From: MWEI01 sp964600235
GTDB taxonomy: Bacteria; Desulfobacterota; Desulfomonilia; UBA1062
Length of the DNA: 64,000 bases
Assembly: GCA_964600235.1 (NCBI GenBank)
Contig: CAZRIV010000018.1
Location: forward strand, 13,522-77,521
Direction of reading: 5' to 3'
Part shown: positions 7,729 to 18,000 of the stretch, in pieces
Layout: every line of letters starts with the position of its first letter
How positions within the stretch are numbered: position 1 is the stretch's first letter
The notes under the pieces: generated by a model
Told to the model about the DNA's origin: nothing
Databases searched by the model: none
What the model saw: only the letters and a program-made list of their open reading frames with translations
Translations under genes and position numbers: made by a program

Positions 7729-7950
7729 GGTGCGCCCTCAAAGGGCAGGTCCCTTCAAATCCACCGGTCTAACGTCTCGTTCCCATTGCCTTATCCCAAG
7801 ATCCTTCTTGACAAAGGGTATGCCTTGCGAACAAAAAGAACTGGTATATCCTGGTTCTTAACCGGCAACTGCAGAGAAGTCGTTTCGCAGCAGCGCTCCT
7901 TACGGAAGAATTCGATTCCAGGCGGATAATCGCACAGGGGGGATTCATCG

Positions 7951-8079
7951 ATGGGAAAGGGCGACCAAAAGAGCAAGCGGGGCAAGATCTGGATCGGGTC
8001 CTACGGGAAAAGAAGGCCGAGGCCAAGCAAGGGCAATAAGGCGGCAGCGCCTCCGGTCAAGGCCGGCAGGAAGAAATGA
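7951..8079 (+). CDS. 30S ribosomal protein Thx-like
   Basis: A 42-residue gene, easily missed because of its size. The N-terminal half MGKGDQKSKRGKIWIGSYGK continues RRPRPSK, closely matching the bacterial Thx (S31/bTHX) family, whose short basic peptides sit in a pocket at the head of the 30S subunit. The tail is Ala/Pro/Lys-rich (AAAPPVKAGRKK). The ATG at 7951 follows an A/G-rich stretch (CAGGGGGGATTCATCG). The gene is flanked by 222 bp without genes upstream and a 160-bp gap downstream, with AGGCCTT/AAGGCCT arms just after the stop that could form a small hairpin. Recognition is strong; its role in this organism is inferred from the family. Confidence 0.85.
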   Translation: MGKGDQKSKRGKIWIGSYGKRRPRPSKGNKAAAPPVKAGRKK

Positions 8080-8239
8080 GGCCTTGAGGTCGGCAATAAG
8101 GCCTTCATAGCCCCGGTTATCGTGTTGAACAGGCCCCGGGCGCTCACGGCACGTGTGCCCCAGGGGCCCTGGTTGTCTGCATGTATTGAAACGGTTTCTT
8201 TGAACCTGTTCCCAAAGGGAGGATGGTACGGCAAATCCT

Positions 8240-9442
8240 ATGTTGAGGAGAGACCTTCAGGCTGTCCCTCTCACCTACCAGGGCAGGCAGGTCATCACCT
8301 TCATAGACCCCATGAGGCTCACCAGAGAGGGTTTCGCCGTCGATGCCCGGGTGGCGCCGCTCCTTGCCATGATGGACGGGCAGCACGACCTGCGTGACAT
8401 CCAGAACGGGCTCATGCACCTGAGCGGGGGCTCCATCGTGCCCCTGGAAGATGTCCAGGCCCTTATAAATCAGTTCGACCGGGCCTTTCTCCTGGAGAGT
8501 GAGGCCTTCAGGCTCAAGAAGACCTCTGTCATGGAAGACTTCGCGAAAAAGGCCGTCCGCGAGCCCGTGCTCGCAGGCACTTCGTATGAAAACGACCCGG
8601 ACAGGCTTAGGGGGCATATCGCCTCTATCGAGGCAGGGCTTCCTCCCCTTGATGATCCCCACAGAGACATCGTGGGGATCCTGGCCCCGCACATCGAGAT
8701 ATCAGCCGCTGAGAATGCCTATGTGGACGCCTACCGGAGGGTCAGAGGCAAGGCTTATGACCTGGTCATCATCCTGGGCGTCAACCATCATGGCGGGCCC
8801 GAACCCTTCTGCCTGACCGAAAAGGATTTTGACACGCCGCTCGGCACGCTCAGAACCGACCGGGGGTTCGTCTCGGAGCTCAAGGCAGGTCTTCCTGAAG
8901 GCACCCTCACCCCCTATGACTTCGACCATATGATGGAACATTCCATCGAGTTCCAGACCGTGTTCCTGGCCCACTACCTGGGGACGTCCGTCAAAATCGT
9001 GCCCGTGCTCTGCGGAGGCATCCACCAACACCTCTCAAGCGGGAGAGACTTCCTGGGCGATGAGCGGTTCATGGCCTTCAAGGACGGCATGCTGGGCATC
9101 ATCAAGAAGACAGGCCGCTCCGTGCTCTTCGTGTCCGGCGTGGACTTTTCCCACGTGGGCTACAAGTTCGGGCACTCCCTGAGCGGAGAGGCGCTTTTAA
9201 GCCGGGCACTGGCCAATGACCGGCTGATCATCGAGCACCTGTTGAACGCCCGGCCTACCGGCATCTTTCAGAACGCGAAAGAAACCCTCGACCAATTCAA
9301 TGTCTGCGGCCTATCATCCATGATGCTCTTTTCCTCGCTCACGAACCGGTGCGCTGCCGAGCTCCTCCACCACGGCACCTATGACGAGCCCTCTACCGGC
9401 AGCGCCGTCACCTTTGCATCCATGGTGTTTGCAAGGCCATGA
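8240..9442 (+). CDS. amrB: AmmeMemoRadiSam protein B (MEMO1-like) with N-terminal extension
   Basis: A 400-residue protein. From about residue 145 it matches the MEMO family: ILAPHIEISAA, VIILGVNHHGG, the EHSIEFQ motif near 235-241, PVLCGG and SGVDFSHVGYKFG, which hold the metal-binding His/Asp/Cys residues related to class III extradiol dioxygenases. The first 125 residues are extra; the stretch PLLAMMDGQHDLRDIQNGL ... IVPLEDVQALINQFDRAFLL resembles a PqqD-type winged-helix peptide-binding domain. AmrB normally works with AmrA and a radical-SAM AmrS; neither is adjacent. The reaction of the system is not settled. The ATG at 8240 follows CAAATCCT without a strong ribosome site. Confidence 0.85.
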   Translation: MLRRDLQAVPLTYQGRQVITFIDPMRLTREGFAVDARVAPLLAMMDGQHDLRDIQNGLMHLSGGSIVPLEDVQALINQFDRAFLLESEAFRLKKTSVMEDFAKKAVREPVLAGTSYENDPDRLRGHIASIEAGLPPLDDPHRDIVGILAPHIEISAAENAYVDAYRRVRGKAYDLVIILGVNHHGGPEPFCLTEKDFDTPLGTLRTDRGFVSELKAGLPEGTLTPYDFDHMMEHSIEFQTVFLAHYLGTSVKIVPVLCGGIHQHLSSGRDFLGDERFMAFKDGMLGIIKKTGRSVLFVSGVDFSHVGYKFGHSLSGEALLSRALANDRLIIEHLLNARPTGIFQNAKETLDQFNVCGLSSMMLFSSLTNRCAAELLHHGTYDEPSTGSAVTFASMVFARP

Positions 9443-9473
9443 GAGCATGGTCTTGTCTCAAGGGATTGAAGCC

Positions 9474-10220
9474 ATGAACATCAGAAAGGAACAGAAGGCA
9501 TCCTACGGGAAATGGTTCCTCACGGACGTGATCCGCGCCGTGAACACGTACGGCCTCATCGAGCCGGGGCAAAAGGTCTGCGTGGCCTTATCCGGCGGCC
9601 GCGACAGCACGGCGCTGCTCTATATCCTCTGGTATCTCAGGAACTACTCACACCTGGATTTCGGCTTGAGCGCGCTGCATGTGAAGACGGACGACTATGA
9701 CACAGCTCCGCTGCGGGAGCTCTGCGACGAGCTTCAAGTCACCTACCGGGAGCAGGGCATGAGGGTGGGAAGGCGCGTGTCTGCCCGGAACGTATGCTCC
9801 ATCTGCTCCCGCCTCAAGAGGGGGGCCATGGTGGAGGCACTGAAGGGGAGCAGCATCACAAAGGTCGCCTTCGCCCACCACGCAGATGATGTGGCCGAGA
9901 CCCTGCTCATGAATATCGTGTACAACCACAAACTGGGCAGCTTTACCCCCAAGGTGGAGGTGGAAGGCGGGGGCATGGTCATGATCAGGCCGCTCATTTA
10001 CCTGGACGGGCCGCTCGTCAAGAGGCTCCACACGCACTTCAGGCTGCCGTCCCTGCTCTATGCGTGCCCGTATGAGGATAAAGGGGCGCGGGCGTCCGCA
10101 CGAAACGCCATTGCCAGGATGGAAGGGCAGCAAGGGATGAAGGACTTTTCGCGCTCCGTGGTTGCTGCGCTGGAGAACCTCGATCCTACGACCCTCTGGG
10201 CGGATATGAGAAAAGAGTAA
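9474..10220 (+). CDS. ttcA: TtcA/TilS-family tRNA thiolation enzyme (ATP pyrophosphatase)
   Basis: A 248-residue PP-loop ATPase starting at 9474 (AAGGGA upstream); in-frame ATGs at 9381 and 9447 lie within or beside amrB. The PP-loop SGGRDSTALL is at residues 40-49. C-S-I-C near 108-111 and a later Cys in CPYEDKG near 197 match the three cysteines that hold the Fe-S cluster in TtcA, which puts sulfur on C32 of tRNA. AHHADDVAETLLMN near 140 is the adenylation-site helix. A related member such as TtuA or an unassigned TtcA paralogue is possible. It follows amrB by 31 bp and is convergent with the helicase gene. Confidence 0.85.
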   Translation: MNIRKEQKASYGKWFLTDVIRAVNTYGLIEPGQKVCVALSGGRDSTALLYILWYLRNYSHLDFGLSALHVKTDDYDTAPLRELCDELQVTYREQGMRVGRRVSARNVCSICSRLKRGAMVEALKGSSITKVAFAHHADDVAETLLMNIVYNHKLGSFTPKVEVEGGGMVMIRPLIYLDGPLVKRLHTHFRLPSLLYACPYEDKGARASARNAIARMEGQQGMKDFSRSVVAALENLDPTTLWADMRKE

Positions 10221-10223
10221 TCC

Positions 10224-11456
10224 CTACCGGTGGTGATGGGCGTGGCGGGGAGGAGGTCCCGAGCGTTTGCCCCTGAACCCCCGGCTGTTTTTCCGCGAAT
10301 CCCTGGAGGGCCTGGAACGCTTGCTCTTGTCCGAGGCAAACATGTCCTCTTCCGGCCAGATGACGGGTATCTTCATGCCCAGGTATTTCTCTATGGAGTC
10401 CAGGGCATGGACATAATCCTCGCACACCAGGGATATGGCCTTGCCTTCCCTTCCCACCCGGGCGGTGCGTCCGATACGGTGCACGTAATCCTCGCAGTCT
10501 TCGGGGATGTCATAGTTGATCACCAGGTCCAGGTCATCCACATGCAGCCCCCTGGCCGCCACGTTGGTGGCAACGAGCAGCGGTATGTGGCCGGTCTTGA
10601 TGCCTTCTATCACCTCGAGGCGCTTCTTCTGCGGGAGGTCCCCGGTGATGAATTCGCATTTGAAGCCGTTCGTCCGCAAACGTCGCGACACGTCCTCGGC
10701 CGTATGCTTCATGTTGGCGAAGATGAGGCAGGTCTTGGGGTTCTCCTTGGCGAGGAGGCCGAGCAGCAGGCTCATCTTCTCCTCGTTTCCCACATGGTAG
10801 AGCTCCTGGGTGACCGTGTCCACGGTGAGGCGCTCGGGGGCGATCTCCACCTCCACGGGGCTGTTCATATACTGCCAGGCGAGCTCCTTCACCAGGAAGC
10901 TCAATGTCGCGGAAAAGAGCATGGTCTGGCGCTTGTGCACCGGCGGCATGGCCCGGAGCATCTTCCTGAGGTCTGCGATGAAGCCCATGTCGAAGAGGCG
11001 GTCCGCCTCGTCGATGACGAGGATGCCGATTTCCTTGTAGCTCAGCTTTCCCGATCGGTTGAGGTCCATGATCCTGCCAGGCGTCCCCACGATGATGTTC
11101 GCGCCCTGCTTGAGCTGCTGCTCCTGGGACTTGTATCCGACGCCGCCGTAGATGCAGGCGACCCTGTAGTCCAGGTGGCTTCCCAGAAGCTCGGCCTCTT
11201 CCTCCACCTGGACGGCAAGCTCCCTGGTGGGCACGATGATCATGGCCTTGCGGCCAGGCTGGTCTTTCAGGTTCTGGAATATGGTGATGAGAAACGCGGC
11301 GGTCTTTCCCGTGCCGGTCTGGGACTGGGCGCACACATCCTTGCCTCTGAGGCTGTGCTGGAAGGTGGCCGCCTGGACCGGTGTACACTCGCTAAAACCC
11401 GCGTCGTTGACTCCGAGCATTATGCGCTCGTCAAGTTGCAATTCATTGAAATGCAT
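10224..11456 (-). CDS. DEAD-box RNA helicase
   Basis: A 410-residue RhlB/RhlE-type helicase. In order: Q motif (ECTPVQAATF), Walker A SQTGTGKT near 45-52, PTRELA near 81-86, GTPGRI near 124, DEAD box IDEADR near 148, SAT near 182, then the second RecA domain with ARGLHVDD and HRIGRTAR near 321-328. The C-terminal 40 residues are Arg/Ser/Gly-rich and end in a His run, typical of RNA-binding tails. It unwinds short RNA duplexes with ATP in ribosome assembly or mRNA decay. The ATG follows AAGGAGTACA. It converges with ttcA with three bases between them. RhlB and RhlE cannot be told apart here, so no symbol is given. Confidence 0.93.
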   Translation of the reverse strand: MHFNELQLDERIMLGVNDAGFSECTPVQAATFQHSLRGKDVCAQSQTGTGKTAAFLITIFQNLKDQPGRKAMIIVPTRELAVQVEEEAELLGSHLDYRVACIYGGVGYKSQEQQLKQGANIIVGTPGRIMDLNRSGKLSYKEIGILVIDEADRLFDMGFIADLRKMLRAMPPVHKRQTMLFSATLSFLVKELAWQYMNSPVEVEIAPERLTVDTVTQELYHVGNEEKMSLLLGLLAKENPKTCLIFANMKHTAEDVSRRLRTNGFKCEFITGDLPQKKRLEVIEGIKTGHIPLLVATNVAARGLHVDDLDLVINYDIPEDCEDYVHRIGRTARVGREGKAISLVCEDYVHALDSIEKYLGMKIPVIWPEEDMFASDKSKRSRPSRDSRKNSRGFRGKRSGPPPRHAHHHR

Positions 11457-11859
11457 TTGTACTCCTTGGATGGGTTGTTGTTATGGACAATGTAGACCTG
11501 ATTTCATGAATGTTTTCCGAATGGCATATCTATAGGCCTGGTGAGCCGGTATGTCAAGGATTAACACAGCATATGCCGGAGGATCTTAGGTTTGGGGATT
11601 TCCGAACGGCTCCATACGCGTGGCTGAAAGCACCAAAATTTGCCGGTTCAAAAAGTGGATCCTGCCTGGGCTGGTTGCCCTGTCTGAACAGGTGCTTTTT
11701 CTCCCCTGGAACATAATGCCCCGCATGCATGTAAGGATCTTTCAATCATAGGAACAGAGTATGCATACCCCGGCAATGACATGGGAGAAAAACCATCTTG
11801 ATTTATAAAGCGATATTCTCCATAAGAGGGGTTCAGGAAAGAGTTGACGAGGGGTTCCC
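11457..11859. other. Intergenic region, no supported gene
   Basis: About 400 bp between the divergent helicase and FmdB genes. No reading frame here has family-like sequence. The helicase leader and ribosome site occupy the left end. A short 5-bp hairpin CCTGT-CTGA-ACAGG at 11679-11692 is followed by TGCTTTTT on the plus strand and could be a weak terminator, although no plus-strand gene precedes it; a small RNA ending here cannot be excluded. GAGGGG near 11847 serves the FmdB-like gene. Confidence 0.4.
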
Positions 11860-12351
11860 ATGCCGATCTATGAGTTTTACTGCCATAAGTGCGACACCAT
11901 ATACAACTTCTTTTCAAGGACCATGAACACGGACAAGACCCCCAAATGCCCCCGGTGCAAAACCGTCAGGCTCAAGCGCAAGGTTTCCATATTCGCAGCC
12001 ATCTCGGGGAAGCGTGGGGAAGAGGCCGAAGGCGACATGCCTGCCTTTGACGAGTCCAGGATGGAAAAGGCCATGTCCATGCTGGCCAGTGAGGCCTCCC
12101 GCATGAACGAGGACGACCCCCGGCAGGCCGCCCAGCTCATGAGGAAGCTCACGGATGCTACGGGCCTGAGGATGGGCTCGGGCATGGAAGAGGCCCTGGC
12201 CAGGATGGAGAAGGGTGAGGACCCGGAAAAGATCGAGGCCGAGATGGGGGATCTGCTGGAGGGCGAGGAGCCCTTCATGATGGAGCAGAAATCCAAGGGG
12301 GCGAAGAAGGGCTCGAAACCAAAGGTGGACGAGACCCTCTACGACCTGTGA
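11860..12351 (+). CDS. FmdB-family zinc-ribbon protein
   Basis: A 163-residue protein. Residues 1-45 form the FmdB/CxxC regulatory-type zinc ribbon: MPIYEFYCHKCD followed by KCPRC near 30-34, giving C-x2-C pairs that bind one zinc. The rest is acidic and helical, with many Met/Glu/Asp, ending in a Lys-rich linker and VDETLYDL. Family members are named after a putative regulator of formamidase but their real role is unknown; the ribbon suggests binding of nucleic acid or protein. GAGGGG precedes the ATG. It is followed after 70 bp by the WbqC-like gene on the same strand. Confidence 0.85.
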   Translation: MPIYEFYCHKCDTIYNFFSRTMNTDKTPKCPRCKTVRLKRKVSIFAAISGKRGEEAEGDMPAFDESRMEKAMSMLASEASRMNEDDPRQAAQLMRKLTDATGLRMGSGMEEALARMEKGEDPEKIEAEMGDLLEGEEPFMMEQKSKGAKKGSKPKVDETLYDL

Positions 12352-12421
12352 CCCTGGCGGGCGGGTAAAAGATCACCCACGGGATGGGGCACGCCTGGGA
12401 TCATGGGATTGAGGCGGATGC

Positions 12422-13120
12422 ATGATCGTATCAGCGGCACGACCCTATTTCTGTCCGTATCCCGGCTACTTTGCCAGGATACTTTCTTCTGATGTCTTTG
12501 TCGTTCTGGATGATGTCCAGTTTCCCCAGGGCTCCACGTGGATAACCCGCAACCGGTTCAAGAACGACCAGGGCGAGTTGTGGATGAGTATCCCGGTCAT
12601 GAAAAAGGGCCTCGGCCTGCAGAAGATAGGCGACGTCAAGGTCTCTCAGGAAGAGCGCTGGCGCAGAAAGCACCTGGCCAGCCTGCAGCAGGCCTATCTC
12701 CATGCGCCCTACCGCGACGAGCACATGGGCATCTTCGAGAGACTCCTGTCCGGGGAGCAGGAGGGCATCCTCAACATGGACCTGGAATTCATCGTGTATG
12801 CGCTTGCCGAACTGGGCAGCACCACGCGGGTCGTAAAAATGTCCGGGCTCCATGTGCAGGGCGCGGGCACAGGACTCATCGTCGAGATCTGCCGGTCTCT
12901 GGGCGCTTCATGCTACCTCTCGCCGGACTCTTCTAGGAAATGGCTCGATGAGGCCCTGTTCGACCGGGCAGGCATCGAGGTGCGCCCGTTCAACCCCGCT
13001 TCACCCACCTATCCCCAGCTCTGGGGGACATTCATTGGAAACCTCTCGATTTTCGACCTCCTGTTCACCTGCGGGCCAAAGGCGAGGTCGGTCATGGGTA
13101 TCGCCGATGGCGGTTCATGA
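12422..13120 (+). CDS. WbqC family protein
   Basis: A 232-residue protein matching the WbqC-like family: the N-terminal motif QPYF-like (ARPYFCPYPGYFARI), LDDVQFPQGSTWITRNRFK, then WRRKHLASLQQAY and later YLSPDSSRKWLDE, PTYPQLWGTFIGNLSIFDLLF. WbqC proteins are found in surface polysaccharide loci and other contexts and are thought to modify amino sugars or amino-acid-linked sugars; no activity is firmly shown. No signal peptide is present, so it is cytoplasmic. No other polysaccharide gene is nearby, so its pathway here is open. A GAGGCGG precedes the ATG. Confidence 0.85.
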   Translation: MIVSAARPYFCPYPGYFARILSSDVFVVLDDVQFPQGSTWITRNRFKNDQGELWMSIPVMKKGLGLQKIGDVKVSQEERWRRKHLASLQQAYLHAPYRDEHMGIFERLLSGEQEGILNMDLEFIVYALAELGSTTRVVKMSGLHVQGAGTGLIVEICRSLGASCYLSPDSSRKWLDEALFDRAGIEVRPFNPASPTYPQLWGTFIGNLSIFDLLFTCGPKARSVMGIADGGS

Positions 13121-13243
13121 CAGGGGGCAAGGGTTTTTCCGCCTGAAAGAAACCGTTACATCGTCAGATTGGAACAAGTACCTCTCAAAGATGCTGTAAC
13201 CATGTAACGATTGCGGGTATACTCGTTTCGGGAGGGGTCAGGC

Positions 13244-14887
13244 ATGCATGACAACGTATTCGCCGTTTCGGGCAACCTCGTGGATGTGACGCTCGGGAGG
13301 ATCTATCCGGCCACGGTCCATGTCATATCCGGCAGGATCGCCAGTATTGTCCCCGAGTCAAAGGAACAGGATACATTCATCACCCCGGGCCTGGTGGATG
13401 CCCACGTGCACATCGAGAGCAGCATGCTCGCCCCTGCGGAGTTCGCGCGTGTGGCCCTCACCCACGGCACGGTCGCCGCCGTGTGCGATCCCCATGAGAT
13501 CGCCAATGTGCTGGGCGTGGCAGGCATCGACTACATGCTCGGCAATGCACGGAGGAGCCCGTTCAGATTCGCCTTCGGCGCCCCTTCCTGCGTTCCGGCC
13601 ACGGTCTTCGAGACATCCGGCGCCTCAATCGGCACACCGGAGGTCGCCTCGCTGCTTCAAAGACGGGAGATCACTCACCTGAGCGAGGTCATGAACTACC
13701 CCGGCGTCATCAACCGCGACCCCGAGGTCATGGCCAAGATCGAGCTGGCCAAAAGGGTGGGCAAGCCCGTAGACGGCCATGCGCCGGGACTGCGCGGCGA
13801 GAGCCTGAAAAGGTATGTCGAGGCGGGCATCACCACGGATCATGAGACATCGGGCCTGGGCGAGGCGATCGAGAAGATCCGGCTCGGCATGAAGATCCTC
13901 ATCCGCGAGGGTTCTGCTGCAAAGGATTTCGACGCGCTTCACGGCCTGATAGAGGCCCACCATGACATGTGCATGTTCTGCAGCGATGACAAGCACCCCG
14001 ATGACCTGGTGAAGGGTCACCTGGACGCCCTTGTCAGGAAGGCCCTGAAGATGGGCCTCGATCCCATAAAGGTGCTCAGGTGCGCCTGCATGAACCCGGT
14101 GGTCCACTACGGCCTGCCTGTGGGCCTGCTGCAGCCGGGAGACCCGGCGGACTTCCTCGTGGTGGACAACCTTCATGACTTCACGGTCATGAAGACGTAT
14201 GTCAAAGGGGAGCTCGCAGCGGAAAACGGCAGGCCGGTCATGGACTTTGAGCGGCCTGCCGCCGTAAACGTATTTTGTGCAGAGCCCAAGGACAAAGGGG
14301 ACTTCGCCATCAGGGCGTTTTCAGGTGAGGCCAATATCATTGAAGCAGCAGACGGCAGTCTCCTCACAGGATGGGTAACCGAGTTGCCCGGGGTTGAAAA
14401 TGGTCTTGTCATTGCTGATACCAACCGGGACATCCTGAAGATCGCCCTTGTCAACCGATACTCGGACAAGCCGCCTTCCATGGGGCTGGTAAAGGGCTTC
14501 GGCCTGAGAAAGGGCGCCATCGCCTCATCCGTGGCGCACGACTCCCACAACATCATTGCCACAGGCGTGACGGACGAAGACATCTGCCGGGCCGTGAACA
14601 GGGTCATTGACCACAAGGGTGGGCTCGCCGCCGCATGCGGCGATTTGTGCGAGATACTGCCCCTGCCCATAGCAGGCCTGATGTCGGATCGTGACGGGTG
14701 GGAGGTTGCCCGGAGATACTCATCCATCCAGCGGGTTGCCCGGGAGCTCGGCTCTCCACTGACCTCGCCCTTTATCACCCTCTCCTTCATGGCACTGCTG
14801 GTCATCCCCAGCATCAAGATGAGCGACAAGGGGCTCTTCGATGCCCGGAGGTTCTCCTTCATAGACCTTTTCATGAAAAATATCTGA
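13244..14887 (+). CDS. ade: Adenine deaminase
   Basis: A 547-residue amidohydrolase. The ATG at 13244 is preferred (GGGAGGGG upstream) over a TTG at 13211. The metal-binding motif DAHVHIESS follows TPGLV near residue 50, then CDPHEIANVLG near 83. HAPGL near 183 and HETS near 205 supply further histidines, and the C-terminal domain has KGFGLRKGAIASSVAHDSHN. This is the bacterial Ade type, which converts adenine to hypoxanthine and ammonia using a dinuclear Mn/Fe centre. It feeds purine salvage. The 123 bp before it contain CGTTACAT and ATGTAACG arms (13154 and 13202) but no regulator can be named. It stands apart from the other nucleoside genes at 3 kb. Confidence 0.93.
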   Translation: MHDNVFAVSGNLVDVTLGRIYPATVHVISGRIASIVPESKEQDTFITPGLVDAHVHIESSMLAPAEFARVALTHGTVAAVCDPHEIANVLGVAGIDYMLGNARRSPFRFAFGAPSCVPATVFETSGASIGTPEVASLLQRREITHLSEVMNYPGVINRDPEVMAKIELAKRVGKPVDGHAPGLRGESLKRYVEAGITTDHETSGLGEAIEKIRLGMKILIREGSAAKDFDALHGLIEAHHDMCMFCSDDKHPDDLVKGHLDALVRKALKMGLDPIKVLRCACMNPVVHYGLPVGLLQPGDPADFLVVDNLHDFTVMKTYVKGELAAENGRPVMDFERPAAVNVFCAEPKDKGDFAIRAFSGEANIIEAADGSLLTGWVTELPGVENGLVIADTNRDILKIALVNRYSDKPPSMGLVKGFGLRKGAIASSVAHDSHNIIATGVTDEDICRAVNRVIDHKGGLAAACGDLCEILPLPIAGLMSDRDGWEVARRYSSIQRVARELGSPLTSPFITLSFMALLVIPSIKMSDKGLFDARRFSFIDLFMKNI

Positions 14888-15020
14888 AATTCCGATACAG
14901 TCTGCCGGGGAGTCCTCTTGATACGCGGGAAAGTCCCGGTTCGTGAAAAGAGGGAGATGCAGGGTTCCCCCGTGAAATGCTTGATGGACTGCGAACCCGC
15001 GGTACGGGGACGGTGAGATC

Positions 15021-18000
15021 GTGCTGATACGAGCTATGGAGAGCCTTTCGGGCGGTGATCATCTCGGGTGTTTTCCCGAGGATGAAAAGGACTGTATCCG
15101 CACCCAGGTCATGTTCCTCTGCGAGGGGCTCAAGCGCTCTGAGACGTGCATGGCCGTCGGCGGTGTCCCCCACGAGAAGGCCTTCTTCGAAATCGCCCGT
15201 AAATGCGGGTATGATCCTTCCGAAGCCATCTCCCGGAACCTGCTGGGCATCAAGGGACCGCAGGATCTTTCAGGCTTGCAAGGGATGCGGGGGTATCTTG
15301 ATGGGCACTTGGGCAATGACTTGGTTTTGCGCTGTGCCATCGATGTGCGATCGCTCCTTGAGCATGATCCCGATGCAGACATAACGGCTCTAGTCAGTTT
15401 CCTCGATGAAGAATCGTACAAGGACAGAAAGGGAATCGTGCTGTGCATCTACAACAGGCAGCTCATGGAGGCCAGGGATATTCTCCGCGCCCTTGATTCG
15501 CACCCGCTCCTGATTATGAACGGCTCGCTCACCGTCAACCCGTACCACCTTCCCGCACACATCAAGGGGAGTGATGATTCGGCATTGAGACTTGCCGCGC
15601 ACCTTGACCTGCTCGAAAGGCACACCTTGCGGCAGCGCTCGCTCGAAGAGGCGGACAGCCGGTTCCGCTTCGTGTTCGACAATACATCGGACATACTCTT
15701 TTTCCACGACCTTGAAGGGAACTACACGGATATCCACCTGGCAAGGCAACACATCGATACCTTGAGCGAGAAAGACCTGATCGGCATGAATATCAAGGCC
15801 CTCATGCCCGAAGAGGCCCACGGGGATTTCGACGAATACCTGGCTAAGCTGAAGACTACGGGCAAGGCCGAGGGCGTCATGAAGATGCTGACGCCTTCGG
15901 GCCGGATGCGGTTTTTCCGGTGCAAGTCAGAGCTGGTGAAGGGCCGGGACGACATGGACATGGTCCGTGGCCTTGCCATGGAGATCACGGGACAGGTGCG
16001 CTCCGAGGCTGCCCTGCAGAGAAGCGAGCAGCGCTATCGCGATATCTTCGACAATGTATCGGATTATCTCTTCTTTCACGACCTGGAAGGCAATTTCGGT
16101 TTCAGCGAATGCAATGTCAAGGCCAGGGAAGACTGGGGGCTCACTGATGCCAGGCAGACAAAGGTAAACCTGAAGGACATCATTGTCGAACGGTACCGGG
16201 AGCTCTTTGGCCTGTACCTGTCACGGGTGGTGGAGAAGGGAAAAGATGAAGGCCTTGTCCAGGTGAAGACAAAGAGCGGCGTTGAGCATGTCCTGGAATA
16301 CAAGAACTCACTTGTCTGCGGTGAGGACGGACCCATCGGGGTGAGGGGCTCGGCGCGTGACATCACCGACAGGCTGCGGGTTGAAAAGGAATTGAGACGC
16401 AGTGAAGAGAAGTATCGGAGCATCCTTGAAAGCATCGAGGAAGGCTATTATGAGGTGGATCTTACAGGCATCTTCACCTTTGTGAACGACTCTTTCTGCA
16501 GGATCGTGGGATACCCCGCCCATGAGATCATCGGCACCTCCTACCGGAAGCTCATGGACGACCATACGGCACAGCGGATATTCCCGGTGTTCAACACGGT
16601 CTTCAAAACCGGCAACCCTGACAAAGGGGTTGACTGGGAATTGATTATTCAAAGCGGAGAAAGACGGCCTATCGAGAGCTCCATCAGCCTCATGAGGGAT
16701 TCGAAAGGGCGACCGTCGGGGTTCCGGGGTGTTCTGCGCGACATCTCCCACAGGAAGGAGGCCGAAGAGCTCCATAAGGCCAAGATCAGGGCCGAGGCCC
16801 AGAACAGGGCCAAGAGCGAGTTCCTCGCGCACATGAGCCATGAGATCCGGACCCCTTTGAACGGCATCATCGGCATGACCGAGATCGCCCTGGACACGGA
16901 CCTATCCACTTCCCAGCGCGAGATCATGAACACCGTGTACCGGGAGTCGCAAAACCTGCTCGGTCTGATCAACGACATCCTTGATTTCTCCAAGCTTGAG
17001 TCCCGCAGGCTCGAGATCGAGAGCATCCCCTTCGACCTCCAGGCCCTGCTGGATGACATATCGGGCAGTTTTGCCGTCATGGCCGTGCAGAAGGGACTGG
17101 AACTCGTCATGTACATCTCGCCCGAGGTACCGAAAAGGCTTGTGGGCGATCCCGGCAGGATCAGGCAGATCCTGGTCAATCTGTTGAGCAATGCCCTGAA
17201 GTTCACCGAGCGTGGGGAGATCGTCCTCAAGGCGGAACTGATCGAATGCATGGGGCCACGCGCAAAGGTGCGTTTCCTGGTGAAGGACACGGGCATTGGC
17301 GTCCCCGAGGACAGGCAGGCTGCTGTGTTCGAGAGCTTCACCCAGCTGGACTCGTCCACGACCAGGAGATATGGAGGCACCGGGTTAGGCCTGTCCATAT
17401 CCAAGAGGCTCGCGGGCCTGATGGGCGGACAGATCGGCCTTGAAAGTGAACTCTCACGGGGGAGTACCTTCTGGTTCACCGCTGTCCTTGCCCATCCCGA
17501 CGAAAAGGAGGTGAGACAGAGCCCTGAAGACGTCCACCTCAAGGGCCTGCGGGTGATCGTTGTGGACGACAACGCCTCTGCCCGTTCGACCTTTGCATCC
17601 TACCTGAGGGCCTGGCGCTGCATGCCGATAGAGGCGACTTCCGGCCAGGAGGCTCTTGCCATTCTTGAAGACTCGGCCAAGTCCCCTTCCCGGATCGGCC
17701 TGGTGGTCACGGATTCTAATATGCCCGGCATGGATGGTTTCGAGCTTGCCGGACACATAAGGTCTCGGGACCTCCTGAAGGATATTCCCGTAATCATGCT
17801 CACCCCCTCGGGCAGCATCGGGGACGGGTTGAAGTGTTCCCGGGCGGGCATCCAGGGTTATCTGCCCAAACCCGTGCGCAGCGAAGAGCTCTGCAAGGTC
17901 ATCAATGCAGTGCTCAAGCAGGGTTTCTGCGATGCGGAGAGAGGCCCGGGAAGGCTGGTCACCCGCTATACCCTGGCTGAGGAGAACAGGGCGAACGGCA

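Noticed and set aside
10230..11495. Long plus-strand frame of 421 residues across the helicase gene
   Set aside because: It is antisense to a DEAD-box gene with every motif intact and its translation is rich in His/Arg/Gly without family features; it is a shadow of high GC codon use.
11679..11702. Plus-strand terminator at the end of a hidden small RNA
   Set aside because: The stem is only 5 bp and no plus-strand promoter or conserved sequence is evident; kept only as a note in the intergenic entry.
13154..13209. CGTTACAT/ATGTAACG arms before adenine deaminase as an operator
   Set aside because: Spacing of 40 bp and lack of an adjacent regulator make chance equally likely.
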